Shown here: piece by piece, positions 47,188 to 60,213 of the stretch | Numbering within the stretch: position 1 is the first letter of the stretch | Layout: the number at the start of each line of letters is the position of its first letter | Assembly: GCA_038373885.1 (NCBI GenBank) | Contig: JAWZYV010012511.1 | Coordinates: 400,501-464,500, forward strand | DNA length: 64,000 nt | Reading direction: 5' to 3' | Origin: Cheiracanthium punctorium | Lineage: Eukaryota > Arthropoda > Arachnida > Araneae > Cheiracanthiidae | The notes under the pieces: generated by a model | The model's input: only the letters and a program-made list of their open reading frames with translations | Database searches by the model: none | Told to the model about the DNA's origin: nothing | Translations under genes and position numbers: made by a program

Positions 47188-50100
47188 AATAGCCTTTATA
47201 AAGATTTTTTAATGAAAAAAAGAAAATTTAAAAATTCTATAGAAATTATTGAGTTGACCTTTAAACTTTTTGCGTGTTTGCAACCCCTAAGAGAAATGCA
47301 ATCAAGGTACTAGAGTTATGACGTCATGAGTTCATTTAATACGAGGAATTTTAGTTTCTCATATGAAATGTAAAGCAGTGCTCGGTTTGTACTTTCACAT
47401 TTTTATTCATTTAATTGTGTTCTCTTTCAAAATGAATTGTAAATATTTTGTTGTAACTTTTAAAATCTGCATTCAAAAATATATTAACCATATTTTCTGC
47501 GTACGTCCATATTACATACGTTACGTAATAACATCGATATATTGTGGCAAATGATCGGGATCGGCCCGCTGTCTAGCGATTTTTAGTTTTAGTGGTTTCA
47601 GCTAAAGCTGCCGCCAGTGTAGCATTGTGAATGCTTAGAGGCATCCTCCTTTCCTGTAACACTTTTTGAACTTGCGGAATGGCAACGGGAATTGGATTTT
47701 TCTTTTTCCTTTCGCGGGTTGCCAGGAGGCCGTTTTTAATAAAAAGAACTTTTTTTATTCAAAAAATGGAATGTTCTGAAGGTATAATATATTGTGATTA
47801 AAATCTTTATTTGTGTGCTGGAAATCAGGTTGAATTTGTTTCTTTGTTAATTTTTACTATAATACATCAGTGGTGTCTGTTCTTTGATCTACCCCAAAGT
47901 TATTTAAGTGTTCCTTTTACGAGGATTGCATCAGTGAAATTGGATTTTAGTGACAGCGAACTTTTCGGGGCATTACGAATATGGAGCGTGAAAACAAACA
48001 CGTGTACCCGCACTCCCTCGTTTGCACATTACGAAAACATTAGACTGATCAGTAAAGGACTGTAAATGGGTTGTGCGGTTCATTTTTGAAAAAAAATCAT
48101 GGGTAAAAATCAATTCCTTTATGGGTTTGGTTTTTGTGAAAATCGATGGGGCAATAGATTTTGTCACCAAGGTCGGCCTACTTGAACAGTCTTTGTTACC
48201 ACAATTATGCATTTTTTTATCAGCGTCAGTTTTTGAAAGTACATAATAGCATGTAATCTGATCAACTGAAGAAAAAAATAATGAAAATTACATGATTGCT
48301 ACAGATGAAAAGTACGTGATCAGCAGAGTTCTGACTTTGACGAGAAAGTACGAGAAAGCAAAAAATCAAAATGCTTAGAATATGTTAAAAAAATACCAAT
48401 GTTCTACCCCTCCTCTACTCATAAGCAAGTGAATGTATTTATATTAAACTTATTCGAGATAAGTTCGGGCATAAACTATTTTATATCCATGAGACATTTC
48501 TTAACTTATGCTATATTTTTTTTATCCTAGCTGTCAAGCGCATGTATTCTTGCACTTTCAAAAATACAAAATGCATTTTTGCTGCATATAGATACTACCT
48601 TTTTCGGAAAATTTGTAATTTCAGAAGAAAAAAAAAGTTATATAATACAACTTTTAAAACAATGAAAATTCCACAAAAAATACATATAATTATTTCTTTT
48701 TTTAAACTTTCATTAAGAACAGAAAACTTAAACTCTTTCAATAATCGCTTTAAATCGTCCCCCAAGCACATATGTCCATTTCCCATGAAACAACAACCGA
48801 AGACACATTTCTCTGCATCTTCTTCGCATCGATTTTTCTCCCAAGAATACTCTATATCTGTCAATCTCCAAGATTACGACAACTTGAGTGACCCACTTCC
48901 ATTAATTTTCCGGGGGGAAATTTCCGACGACTATTTAATACGCCTCTTACGACACTGGTCGTCGGGGGGTCATGATTTATTCATTCTCTGTTCTTTAAAA
49001 GGAGGTGGAAGAAGAAACAGTGTGGAAATAGATAGGCTCGAAGAGGACATTTAGCCCTTTCAAGCGCAAGCATTTTCACATGAATATCGGAAGACCAACT
49101 AGATAGACTGCCCAAAGCTGAAAAAGCGCAACCGTTTCCACCAATTCATTTAACTACCAGATACATGGCGGCGGCGGATTGAATTGCCCATTTGGCGCCA
49201 CAGAGCTAAAGAAGGTTGCTGACACAGCTGGCTGTGTTCAGTTAAGCTATATATTAGTTATTGTTGCTATTATTTATTGTGAACAGACTTTTCCACTCTG
49301 TTCTACTGCAGCAGATAATAAATTAGAAATTCCGATTCAAATCTGTTTATTTTGATAAAAATATATGTAATAGACCTACGCGCTTCATTTGTGCAAACCT
49401 CGTCCAAATTCCCAAAACAATTAAGATATTTATCAGATGAAAATGAAACTTTTAATATTGGTGTCAAATATTCTTTTGCAAAAGTCATCAAATTAGATAA
49501 AAATATCGATAAATTTTCACATTATTCGCTATAAATATTTCTTATAATTAATGAAGTATAAATTTGAGTAACATAAAATTGTGATTATTTAAAATGAAAA
49601 AATATTGTTGCCGAAAACTCTCTTGTTTCCTGGGTTCGTCGTTCTAAAGTCCAGTAGGTGTAGAAAGTCCTAGCAAAGAGTCCACTCGTTCGGATGGAAA
49701 AATAACTTTATCACTTCTAAAACTTCATCGAACAATCAGCTGTACAAAATTCGCAAGCTCAATCGGATAGTAACGTGCTTTTAACTGCCCGCTTAGTACA
49801 GAAGCTTTTACAAATTCTGCATTTCTCACACAAAATAAAACATCACCACAGGTAAAAATTCAGTGGAAAAATACAAGGATTTCGGAGCCTTACAGGGATA
49901 CAAAGCCTTAAGCTTCCACGGACATCTGCTTTCTGATCAAGTAGAACCACGACTGAGACTCAACTGGGCAACCAGCTGTCCTTTCATAGGGTACGCGGAA
50001 GACCGTAGAAGGTTCCAGAGAGAACCATCCGTATAATATACTAGAACAAAGTCGATTATGATTGCGTAATAGAAGAGTAATATTAGGCTATTGGGCATGT

Positions 50101-50779
50101 TAATGCAGAAAAACTAAATTTGCCTCTACTACAAAGTTAGACGAACTAAAATTTTCCCCATTGGGAAAATCGCGCCAAATATCCAAAATGTCGCCAAGCC
50201 TGGCAACTTTGGGCGAAAAATCGCCAAATTTAGTGCCAAAAATAAGTCCCCAAAAGAGAAGTTACCGAAGGTCGCTAGGAGCAATATTTCTCCAGATTTC
50301 TAGAAAATACTGTACAACCAACAGGGAAAAAAAAAACTCCGTAACTAGTTGATCGATTTTGATGCAACAAAAAGCAAAATTTAACTATTTGGTGCTTAGA
50401 ATATCAATTTAAAACTATTTTAAACACCAGAACAGCGGGTTACCCCAAAAATTCGTAACAATATGTATAGTCTATACACATCGATGACGATTTTTTTTTC
50501 CAAATTTTGTTACGTATGCTTTATGCATACGAAACTGATTAACCGACTAATTTCCAATTAATACCGATTTGAAATTAATAATCGGTTTAAAATGAATGCT
50601 GCTCTGTTTTTAAGGTAATAAGCTTAAAACTTCTGATACTATATCTTGACTTTTTATACCAGTGGCAGACCGATTTATCAATTATTAAATTGTATTTGTT
50701 TTTTATAAAACGACGTCTCATCAAGCGACCTTAGCACTTTGATTAGGGGAGACAGGGAATATTGGTACATATTGCAGAG
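47188..50779. repeat. 3.59 kb tandem segmental duplication, unit 1
   Basis: The unit runs from AATAGCCTTTATAAAG to TTGGTACATATTGCAGAG and is followed at once by the second unit. The only difference noticed by eye is one T (five T near 47268, six T near 50861). It holds less AT-rich parts: 47600-47700, and 48720-49210 with TTCCATTAAT (48897), TTTCCGACGA and AATACGCCTC; ATGGCGGC, a YY1-type word, lies near 49165. The largest open frame (48542-49054, plus, 170 codons) has no recognised domain and no splice or promoter support, so it is not called as a gene. Confidence 0.97.
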
Positions 50780-53700
50780 AATAGCCTTTATAAAGATTTT
50801 TTAATGAAAAAAAGAAAATTTAAAAATTCTATAGAAATTATTGAGTTGACCTTTAAACTTTTTTGCGTGTTTGCAACCCCTAAGAGAAATGCAATCAAGG
50901 TACTAGAGTTATGACGTCATGAGTTCATTTAATACGAGGAATTTTAGTTTCTCATATGAAATGTAAAGCAGTGCTCGGTTTGTACTTTCACATTTTTATT
51001 CATTTAATTGTGTTCTCTTTCAAAATGAATTGTAAATATTTTGTTGTAACTTTTAAAATCTGCATTCAAAAATATATTAACCATATTTTCTGCGTACGTC
51101 CATATTACATACGTTACGTAATAACATCGATATATTGTGGCAAATGATCGGGATCGGCCCGCTGTCTAGCGATTTTTAGTTTTAGTGGTTTCAGCTAAAG
51201 CTGCCGCCAGTGTAGCATTGTGAATGCTTAGAGGCATCCTCCTTTCCTGTAACACTTTTTGAACTTGCGGAATGGCAACGGGAATTGGATTTTTCTTTTT
51301 CCTTTCGCGGGTTGCCAGGAGGCCGTTTTTAATAAAAAGAACTTTTTTTATTCAAAAAATGGAATGTTCTGAAGGTATAATATATTGTGATTAAAATCTT
51401 TATTTGTGTGCTGGAAATCAGGTTGAATTTGTTTCTTTGTTAATTTTTACTATAATACATCAGTGGTGTCTGTTCTTTGATCTACCCCAAAGTTATTTAA
51501 GTGTTCCTTTTACGAGGATTGCATCAGTGAAATTGGATTTTAGTGACAGCGAACTTTTCGGGGCATTACGAATATGGAGCGTGAAAACAAACACGTGTAC
51601 CCGCACTCCCTCGTTTGCACATTACGAAAACATTAGACTGATCAGTAAAGGACTGTAAATGGGTTGTGCGGTTCATTTTTGAAAAAAAATCATGGGTAAA
51701 AATCAATTCCTTTATGGGTTTGGTTTTTGTGAAAATCGATGGGGCAATAGATTTTGTCACCAAGGTCGGCCTACTTGAACAGTCTTTGTTACCACAATTA
51801 TGCATTTTTTTATCAGCGTCAGTTTTTGAAAGTACATAATAGCATGTAATCTGATCAACTGAAGAAAAAAATAATGAAAATTACATGATTGCTACAGATG
51901 AAAAGTACGTGATCAGCAGAGTTCTGACTTTGACGAGAAAGTACGAGAAAGCAAAAAATCAAAATGCTTAGAATATGTTAAAAAAATACCAATGTTCTAC
52001 CCCTCCTCTACTCATAAGCAAGTGAATGTATTTATATTAAACTTATTCGAGATAAGTTCGGGCATAAACTATTTTATATCCATGAGACATTTCTTAACTT
52101 ATGCTATATTTTTTTTATCCTAGCTGTCAAGCGCATGTATTCTTGCACTTTCAAAAATACAAAATGCATTTTTGCTGCATATAGATACTACCTTTTTCGG
52201 AAAATTTGTAATTTCAGAAGAAAAAAAAAGTTATATAATACAACTTTTAAAACAATGAAAATTCCACAAAAAATACATATAATTATTTCTTTTTTTAAAC
52301 TTTCATTAAGAACAGAAAACTTAAACTCTTTCAATAATCGCTTTAAATCGTCCCCCAAGCACATATGTCCATTTCCCATGAAACAACAACCGAAGACACA
52401 TTTCTCTGCATCTTCTTCGCATCGATTTTTCTCCCAAGAATACTCTATATCTGTCAATCTCCAAGATTACGACAACTTGAGTGACCCACTTCCATTAATT
52501 TTCCGGGGGGAAATTTCCGACGACTATTTAATACGCCTCTTACGACACTGGTCGTCGGGGGGTCATGATTTATTCATTCTCTGTTCTTTAAAAGGAGGTG
52601 GAAGAAGAAACAGTGTGGAAATAGATAGGCTCGAAGAGGACATTTAGCCCTTTCAAGCGCAAGCATTTTCACATGAATATCGGAAGACCAACTAGATAGA
52701 CTGCCCAAAGCTGAAAAAGCGCAACCGTTTCCACCAATTCATTTAACTACCAGATACATGGCGGCGGCGGATTGAATTGCCCATTTGGCGCCACAGAGCT
52801 AAAGAAGGTTGCTGACACAGCTGGCTGTGTTCAGTTAAGCTATATATTAGTTATTGTTGCTATTATTTATTGTGAACAGACTTTTCCACTCTGTTCTACT
52901 GCAGCAGATAATAAATTAGAAATTCCGATTCAAATCTGTTTATTTTGATAAAAATATATGTAATAGACCTACGCGCTTCATTTGTGCAAACCTCGTCCAA
53001 ATTCCCAAAACAATTAAGATATTTATCAGATGAAAATGAAACTTTTAATATTGGTGTCAAATATTCTTTTGCAAAAGTCATCAAATTAGATAAAAATATC
53101 GATAAATTTTCACATTATTCGCTATAAATATTTCTTATAATTAATGAAGTATAAATTTGAGTAACATAAAATTGTGATTATTTAAAATGAAAAAATATTG
53201 TTGCCGAAAACTCTCTTGTTTCCTGGGTTCGTCGTTCTAAAGTCCAGTAGGTGTAGAAAGTCCTAGCAAAGAGTCCACTCGTTCGGATGGAAAAATAACT
53301 TTATCACTTCTAAAACTTCATCGAACAATCAGCTGTACAAAATTCGCAAGCTCAATCGGATAGTAACGTGCTTTTAACTGCCCGCTTAGTACAGAAGCTT
53401 TTACAAATTCTGCATTTCTCACACAAAATAAAACATCACCACAGGTAAAAATTCAGTGGAAAAATACAAGGATTTCGGAGCCTTACAGGGATACAAAGCC
53501 TTAAGCTTCCACGGACATCTGCTTTCTGATCAAGTAGAACCACGACTGAGACTCAACTGGGCAACCAGCTGTCCTTTCATAGGGTACGCGGAAGACCGTA
53601 GAAGGTTCCAGAGAGAACCATCCGTATAATATACTAGAACAAAGTCGATTATGATTGCGTAATAGAAGAGTAATATTAGGCTATTGGGCATGTTAATGCA

Positions 53701-54373
53701 GAAAAACTAAATTTGCCTCTACTACAAAGTTAGACGAACTAAAATTTTCCCCATTGGGAAAATCGCGCCAAATATCCAAAATGTCGCCAAGCCTGGCAAC
53801 TTTGGGCGAAAAATCGCCAAATTTAGTGCCAAAAATAAGTCCCCAAAAGAGAAGTTACCGAAGGTCGCTAGGAGCAATATTTCTCCAGATTTCTAGAAAA
53901 TACTGTACAACCAACAGGGAAAAAAAAAACTCCGTAACTAGTTGATCGATTTTGATGCAACAAAAAGCAAAATTTAACTATTTGGTGCTTAGAATATCAA
54001 TTTAAAACTATTTTAAACACCAGAACAGCGGGTTACCCCAAAAATTCGTAACAATATGTATAGTCTATACACATCGATGACGATTTTTTTTTCCAAATTT
54101 TGTTACGTATGCTTTATGCATACGAAACTGATTAACCGACTAATTTCCAATTAATACCGATTTGAAATTAATAATCGGTTTAAAATGAATGCTGCTCTGT
54201 TTTTAAGGTAATAAGCTTAAAACTTCTGATACTATATCTTGACTTTTTATACCAGTGGCAGACCGATTTATCAATTATTAAATTGTATTTGTTTTTTATA
54301 AAACGACGTCTCATCAAGCGACCTTAGCACTTTGATTAGGGGAGACAGGGAATATTGGTACATATTGCAGAGA
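50780..54373. repeat. 3.59 kb tandem segmental duplication, unit 2
   Basis: Same content as unit 1 at an offset of 3,592 then 3,593 bp. The head-to-tail junction at 50779/50780 has about one base of microhomology and no target duplication, so it was not made by transposition. The frame 52135-52647 repeats the 170-codon frame of unit 1 without change. Confidence 0.97.
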
Positions 54374-54847
54374 AAATTGTCTTTTTCGTGAAGAGAATTT
54401 AGATTTCTCGAAATTTTAAGCTATGTAATTGAAGAATGTTTTCTAATCTTACAATGTGAAGAATCATTTTGAAAAATTTTGCGTATTAAAATTAGTAACA
54501 TGTAGCTTAGGAAATAATAACTTTTGTACCAATGTAGCCCATGATGGGATAGATTGGTACAAAGACGGGATACTTTGATACACTTTCAAGAAATAATCAT
54601 AGTGAATTTCCTTCTTTTATTAGAAATAGTATTTGGGATACGAAAATGGAGAAAGTACTTCAAAAGCATGAATATTGATTTGAAACCGCAAGACAAAACA
54701 TAGGGGAAATATAGAATTTTTATACAATTAGTGGACGTATAGTCATAACTCAGCAGGATAAGATAATAATATTGCAGCTCTAGAAGTACTATAACAAAAT
54801 GGCAGGCTGTAGAAGGATAAAACATGAATCTAAAGTATCAATAATGC

Positions 54848-54880
<33 letters not shown>

Positions 54881-55448
54881 GCGTTTGTATATATGTGCAT
54901 CATTGTTGGTAAGCTGGTTGAATTTATACGCATCTGTCAAACTTGATGAAAGTTTCTACCACATGAATTTATAAGTGTGCATGATTTCATTTCAGAAAGG
55001 TAATATATAACGTCATCTACGTAGTATTGACAAAAATAGCCTCGCGTTCACATTTTAATATATATATATATATATATTATTTACTTTTCAACTACTCAGC
55101 ACAATTGTTCAGCACGAATTCATAAATACATTTTGTAGTTTTAAGGGATAGTTACAGAAATGTGCTTTTTGAACTTATGTGTTGGTAGTTGAAAGGATTT
55201 ATGTTAAGGGAAGGGATTATGTTAAGTTTAAAGGATGAAAGTTAACATTAACTGTGATGACCGAAGACAATTTCTTTTTTAATAGATTTATCACATATTT
55301 TCCTTTAAATATTTCTCAATTTTTACTTTCCGAACATGTACCATGTAAGGAAAGTATTGTAATCATGAAAAAATTCGAATTCGAGATTTTGGTGTATTTA
55401 CACGTTTTGAGGTCTTCTGAATTCATTTATGCTATTTTTACTAGATCT
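54374..55448. other. Non-coding stretch with GGGATA..TTGGTAC words and an AAT microsatellite
   Basis: GGGATAGATTGGTAC (54546-54560) and GGGATACTTTGATAC (54567-54581) echo GGGAATATTGGTAC at the end of the duplicated unit (about 54349-54362), suggesting the right breakpoint lies inside an older repeat. An (AAT)n tract lies at about 54847-54877 and a TA tract near 55059-55078. No gene. Confidence 0.5.
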
Positions 55449-55460
55449 ATGTATGTATGT

Positions 55461-55519
<59 letters not shown>
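55449..55519. repeat. (GT)n microsatellite
   Basis: Mostly GT with a few GTAT interruptions, about 70 bp. It opens the valine/cysteine tail of a spurious frame (55254-55520). Confidence 0.97.
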
Positions 55520-55850
55520 AGTGAACACGATAGCTCCTGAACAGGGCTTGCGATTGAGCTCAAATTGGGTATATATGTTATAAACCACCGTCGCAAGACC
55601 GGTATTGATTTTGGTGTGTATAGGACTTACAGTTTTTCTACAGGGCTACGACAAAGATTTCTTTTACATTATGGCCTATGGGGAGAAATTCTTGAAAGTG
55701 CGCTAGCGTTTAAACGGTACATTCGATTGAGCTTCAATTTGGTATATATGTTTGAATTATTCATCGATTAAAATTTATTTAAATGCTTGGTAATGATCTT
55801 AATCGTAAGTGTTCGGAAAGTCGAGTGGAGTCACTCCAGATTTTTTATTT
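55520..55850 (+). repeat. Dispersed repeat family A, second locus
   Basis: It carries the same modules as 3690-4400: GCTAGCGTTTAAACGGTACATTCGATTGAGC near 55699, TTTTGGTGTGTATAGGACTTACAG, GGGGAGAAATTCTTGAAAGT, then the end block AAATTTATTTAAATGCTTGG (55771-55790), CGGAAAGTC and GGAGTCACTCCAGA. About two units. Function unknown. Confidence 0.6.
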
Positions 55851-56712
55851 GTGCAAAATTGAATCTGATATGCCAGTAATCAAATATTAATGACTATGTC
55901 ATTTTATCTCTCAACACCCTTTATTGAAAAATGTGTCCCAAAAATGCGACATAAAAGAGCGACATAAAAAAGCGACATAAAAGTATGCCACAGAATTTTA
56001 CATGTTTTAAATACTAACAGCTTTAATCTATTGTTACAATATTTCGTAAGCTGTAGAATATGCTTCACATGTATTTTTCACATATATTTAAATACTATTA
56101 GTTCACAACAGCTTTAATCTATTGTTACAATATTTCATAAGCTGTAGAATATGCATTACATGTATTTTTCTATAAATATGTTACACTCATAAAAATTTCA
56201 ACATACGGTTACCCGGCGAAATACCCGAAAGATGAGCGATAAAATGACAAAGTCAATTAATATCGTTTTAATATGGCAATAATATATGTATATATATATA
56301 TATATATGCCGTGGACTCGCTCAATCGCAATCTATTTTACGCAAATTGATAATACAGGTAGGGGCAATAGGAGTTTTTTAGTTATAACGTATCTCAGAAC
56401 TAGTGAAAACTCGCACGAAATAAGAGATTTTTCACCAATAGTAAGAAGTACAGATTATTGTGCAGTATAGTATTTTATGTCTACCCTACTCGCCATCATT
56501 TTTTGCATGTACAACACAATACAGTACTGAACAACATTGTATTGAATAACATATGCTTCTTTTGAAATACAGTACTTATTCATTACTCTTTGTGGGAAAT
56601 GCTAATGTATAGTTACAGAATGGTTTAAAACAGTTTGTAGAGTGTTTATAAATGTCTAAAATTATTTATATGTATTTCAAAAGTATGTATTTCAAATATA
56701 CATATATATAAA
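55851..56712. other. Non-coding stretch with a local direct repeat
   Basis: AACAGCTTTAATCTATTGTTACAATATTTC..AAGCTGTAGAATATGC occurs near 56018 and 56106, an 88-bp-spaced direct repeat. GCGACATAAAA is repeated three times near 55950-55982. No gene. Confidence 0.6.
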
Positions 56713-56714
56713 TA

Positions 56715-57454
56715 CAGTGAGACCTTGGGAGCGACCACCATCCGCCCCGCGGTCTTTAAGAGAGGTGGTTGTTCAAAAAATATTTTTGCAAAAATATAAG
56801 CATTTGATAGCTAAGATAAAAGCCCTAAAAATAGTGTTCGTTTTGTTATTTATGAAATTGTATGCTAACACATAAATAATTGTGCAAACATACTTTTGAA
56901 TTTTAAATTTTAATAAAATATTTAGAAATTTCGGATTGTTCCATTCTTGTTTCTCTTTCCAAGAGTACTTCTCCCTCTACTTTTTTTCTTAAAGCTGACA
57001 AAAGAGCATTTAACCTAATATTCTTCAAACATTATGAATTTGTCAGAATCAAATCTATTTACTTTGAAATTTGCCTTTTAGGTTTTTCCACAACCACTCG
57101 TCCTTTCTGAATTTCCCTTTTCGTGTGACAGGATCACTGCTCTTCTTCAACGATAAAGCCACTTACTTGTTAGACATCTCTCTTCTCTTACCTACAAGAT
57201 TTGTATGTGATGTGTACGTGTACTTCCACCATCTGTGATTTTGAAGCAGAGCAACTGTTTTGGAATGTGGTATTTATTTATTTTATTTACGGAAAAATGC
57301 AAGAAAACTTTCGGACAGGGAACCGGGACCGGTCGCTTATAGAGGGTTGTGTGGTCTCTTCTAGAGGGCCATTTAACATTAAGTAGATAGGATAAAATTG
57401 GTCGTTGGAGGAGGGGTCGCTTAATAGAGGTGGTCTCTCATAGGAGTTTCACTG
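56715..57454. mobile_element. Non-autonomous pogo-type element with GCGACCACC ends, TA-flanked
   Basis: The left end reads CAGTGAGACCTTGGGAGCG and the reverse complement of the right end reads CAGTGAAACTCCTATGAGAG, both next to TA (56713-56714, 57455-57456). GCGACCACC / GGTGGTC and CGCTTAATAGAGG words mark the inner ends, typical of pogo/Tigger-related MITEs. 740 bp, no transposase. A second GGTCGCTTATAGAGG-like block near 57330 suggests internal repetition of the end. Confidence 0.65.
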
Positions 57455-57456
57455 TA

Positions 57457-58801
57457 TCAATATTTTGCAACGAGAAATCGCCGAGAAGTGTCTTGAAAGC
57501 ATAAGTCGAGACTCTTCTGTACTTCATATCATTATAGGCTATATCTACAAATAAATATTTTTAATTAAGTTTCTTATTCATTTGTTATACTATTGCATTT
57601 TCTTGTAGATTCTTTTAGGCTTTGAACAGAATTATCTACTCAGAACTGTAATGAGTTCATTTGTGTTTTACATAAATTACAATTTAATTTCAAACAACTT
57701 CAAATTGCATCTAATACTCTATTTCAAACATGTCACAGTGCCTGTAACTAAAACATGTAGACTATTTAGCAAGATGGGAAAACATTCTCCAACCATTTTG
57801 TGTTTTAGCTGGGAAATTTATTCAGATTCTAACTTCTCGGACTTAAAACTTCACGTAAAATTAATAACCTGAAAACTACGAGTTTAGAGCTGATGGATTA
57901 CTGCGGCTTTCGAATCTTAGAGATACCGCTTAAATTAAGCCGATTAAAATACCCATAGGGCATATTCTCCATATTTCGAGCCATGCATTGTTTCAAGTCT
58001 TACACGTAATCTTTGCACGGTGAAATTTATTCACTTTTAGGAGATTTCGGTAGTTAGGTGAGTTCTCTCTGATAACATAAGATTCATATTTAGAATACCC
58101 ACAGGAAGCTGGAATAATCCCCGAAAAGGGAGTCGTTATAGAATAATTCACAAGGTTCTGAATTTGAGTATATCGTGGCATAAAGTTATAACCTTCCGGA
58201 TTAATACTGAATCAGAGTACATGATTTGTGCAACTAATCATTGGCGAATTTATTGAGTGAGGTAAATTTGAGAGTATAAAGTTATTTTCGTTGAATTAGA
58301 CTGAAGTTGTATAAACCCATTAATGCCCAGCTATCTATTTTTAAACGGTCGCGAAAGTTGTAAGTCTGAAAAATATTTAAGCATTATTTTATTTCTATGT
58401 TTTCATTGCTGCTCGAATAATAAATCCGATTTTCACAAAATACTCAGCGATAACAAAGTAAAATGAGAATCTTTCTCTGTCTGATTCATATTTTAGAAAA
58501 AAAAAGAATTGCATTCTCCATACCACACAAATGTCGTAAATTTATTCATGACTTCTGACATCAACATAAGTTGTCGGAAGTGCTGAAAAAAGTTGGGTGC
58601 TAATCAGTTAGGCAGCTTCAATGATTTTATTGAATACGCCAAAAAAATTTTGTGTCTTATATTTTATGTAATATTCGCATAAGAACACATAAAAGGAAGC
58701 AGCACCGGATTGACCAGTGCTTGGGAAGGTGAACTGGTCACTCGGATGGACTGCTGTGAGACTTGTGCACGCTAATGGGAGCTGGTGCAGGTAAAATCTG
58801 T
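57457..58801. other. AT-rich non-coding stretch
   Basis: No gene recognised. The frame 58608-58832 (minus) overlaps the less AT-rich segment next to the fragment below but shows no domain. Confidence 0.5.
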
Positions 58802-58945
58802 TCATGACTCCAATTTCCTCCAATTTGTGCAAACGATACTTCTAAGGGCTCCGATTTCGGCTTCTAGGTCTATCATCCGGAAATAGTTCAAAATTAGGAG
58901 ATCACACATAAGGGCAACGTTGGTTTGCCTAATAGGCGCCTTCAT
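58802..58945 (-). pseudogene. Short possible retroelement coding fragment
   Basis: A 47-codon minus-strand frame contains CDLLILNYFRMIDLEAEIGA followed by LRSIV, a coiled-coil-like stretch resembling N-terminal regions of some retroelement proteins. It lies in a less AT-rich segment (about 58680-59010). The resemblance is weak and from memory; it could equally be an unrelated conserved fragment or chance. Confidence 0.2.
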
Positions 58946-59746
58946 AGTGAAATGGTCAACATTTGCGGCTCTGAGAGATGGTCAAGCCTCCAGTAGACCA
59001 CTGACCCTTCTATTAGAAAAAAAAATTATGTAATAACCTAAACTGTTTAATTATCCATAACCAGATACGAAAGGAATTAGGTATGTTTAATTGTACATTT
59101 CTTTTGATAAATCAGGTTTTGTGGCTTATAAATACCAATGAAAACTAATACCGGTGCATCATAGCAAAACATTTTATGGCATGGTAACTTTATTCAATTA
59201 TTTAAACAATTTTGGTTGCTAAATGAGCTCTGCTAGATAGACATACTAAAATTAACCTCCGAAATAGTTTTTAAAATGTTAGAGAGTATTCCATAGAAAC
59301 CTTCACTTGTTTCTGAATCCGAGCATTAATAGTAAAAATATTACTACATGAAGTATTAGTACTGAATGAGTACTTTAAAGTCGGTACACTTAAGTAAAGG
59401 CTTTTTGTTATTTAAAAGTACAGGCTAGTGATTGGAAGAGTATAAACTAGTACAACTATTGGGACTGCAACCCAAAAAATTATACAGATATTTTTGGTGA
59501 CGTGAAGATATATATTGGAAAGTTTTATTTAAGATCATATTAGGAAGTATTGTGATTATCAAAGTTCAGTTCATCGTAGTTCTTAAGAGTTTCTGAAGCA
59601 AAATTTATCAGAGCACATTTTAAAATCATATAATTAAAGAAAGATCGCTTTGTTCTTTATCTCACACAGTTACCGTAACTCAGAAATAGAACGAGTTATT
59701 TAATCGAATTTAATAACTTGATTTTTTAAATAACTAATCGTTATTT
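58946..59746. other. AT-rich non-coding stretch
   Basis: Nothing recognised beyond short A runs. Confidence 0.5.
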
Positions 59747-59772
59747 CATTCGATTAGTTATTTAATCGAATG
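59747..59772. repeat. 10-bp-stem hairpin in a TTATTTAATCGAAT repeat cluster
   Basis: CATTCGATTA and TAATCGAATG face each other over a six-base loop. The word TTATTTAATCGAAT occurs twice (about 59696 and 59758) with a reversed relative between them. Confidence 0.7.
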
Positions 59773-59836
59773 AAAATTTAAGATTGATTTTTGAAAGCAA
59801 ATTTGGAAGTGGTTTTCTTTATATATTACATAAAAT

Positions 59837-59887
59837 AATAACAATAACAGCAACAACAATAATAGTAATAATAATAATAATAATAAT
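59837..59887. repeat. (AAT)n/(AAC)n microsatellite
   Basis: Trinucleotide tract, first mixed with AAC and then pure AAT. Confidence 0.9.
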
Positions 59888-60109
59888 CGCTTGAGATTTA
59901 AAAGTTCTGCCTGAGCAGCTTTTTCCAGTATCATGTCTGAACTGAAAATTACGAGATAAAATATTACATGGCATTGAGAAAGAAGATTCGTCTCGTCGTT
60001 TGGTGAATTTGATCCAAGTTATTGAGCTTTACCTAGAATTAAAATAAAAGTTTTGAATTTTTAAACTAACTTTGAAATACATATTACCTGTCCTTGTGTA
60101 AGTTGAAGG

Positions 60110-60161
60110 CTCCATTAATTGGCGCACTCACGGATTAAAGTGGGTGCGCAAATGAATGGAA
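60110..60161. repeat. Imperfect palindrome, GCGCACTCAC stem
   Basis: GCGCACTCAC (60122-60131) pairs with GTGGGTGCGC (about 60140-60149) with one G-T type mismatch. TCCATT and AATGGA outside it extend the symmetry. GAATGAAT words follow. Confidence 0.6.
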
Positions 60162-60213
60162 CGAATGAATGAGTGGAATTTATGGCGGTGAATGAATAGC
60201 CAATGAAGTCAGA

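Noticed and set aside
48542..49054. 170-codon open frame, repeated unchanged at 52135-52647
   Set aside because: No recognised domain. Identity between the copies follows from the recent DNA duplication and says nothing about selection. Its first half is low-complexity AT-rich sequence.
55254..55520. 88-codon frame ending in a VCVCVC tail
   Set aside because: The tail is a GT microsatellite and the rest is AT-rich without motifs.
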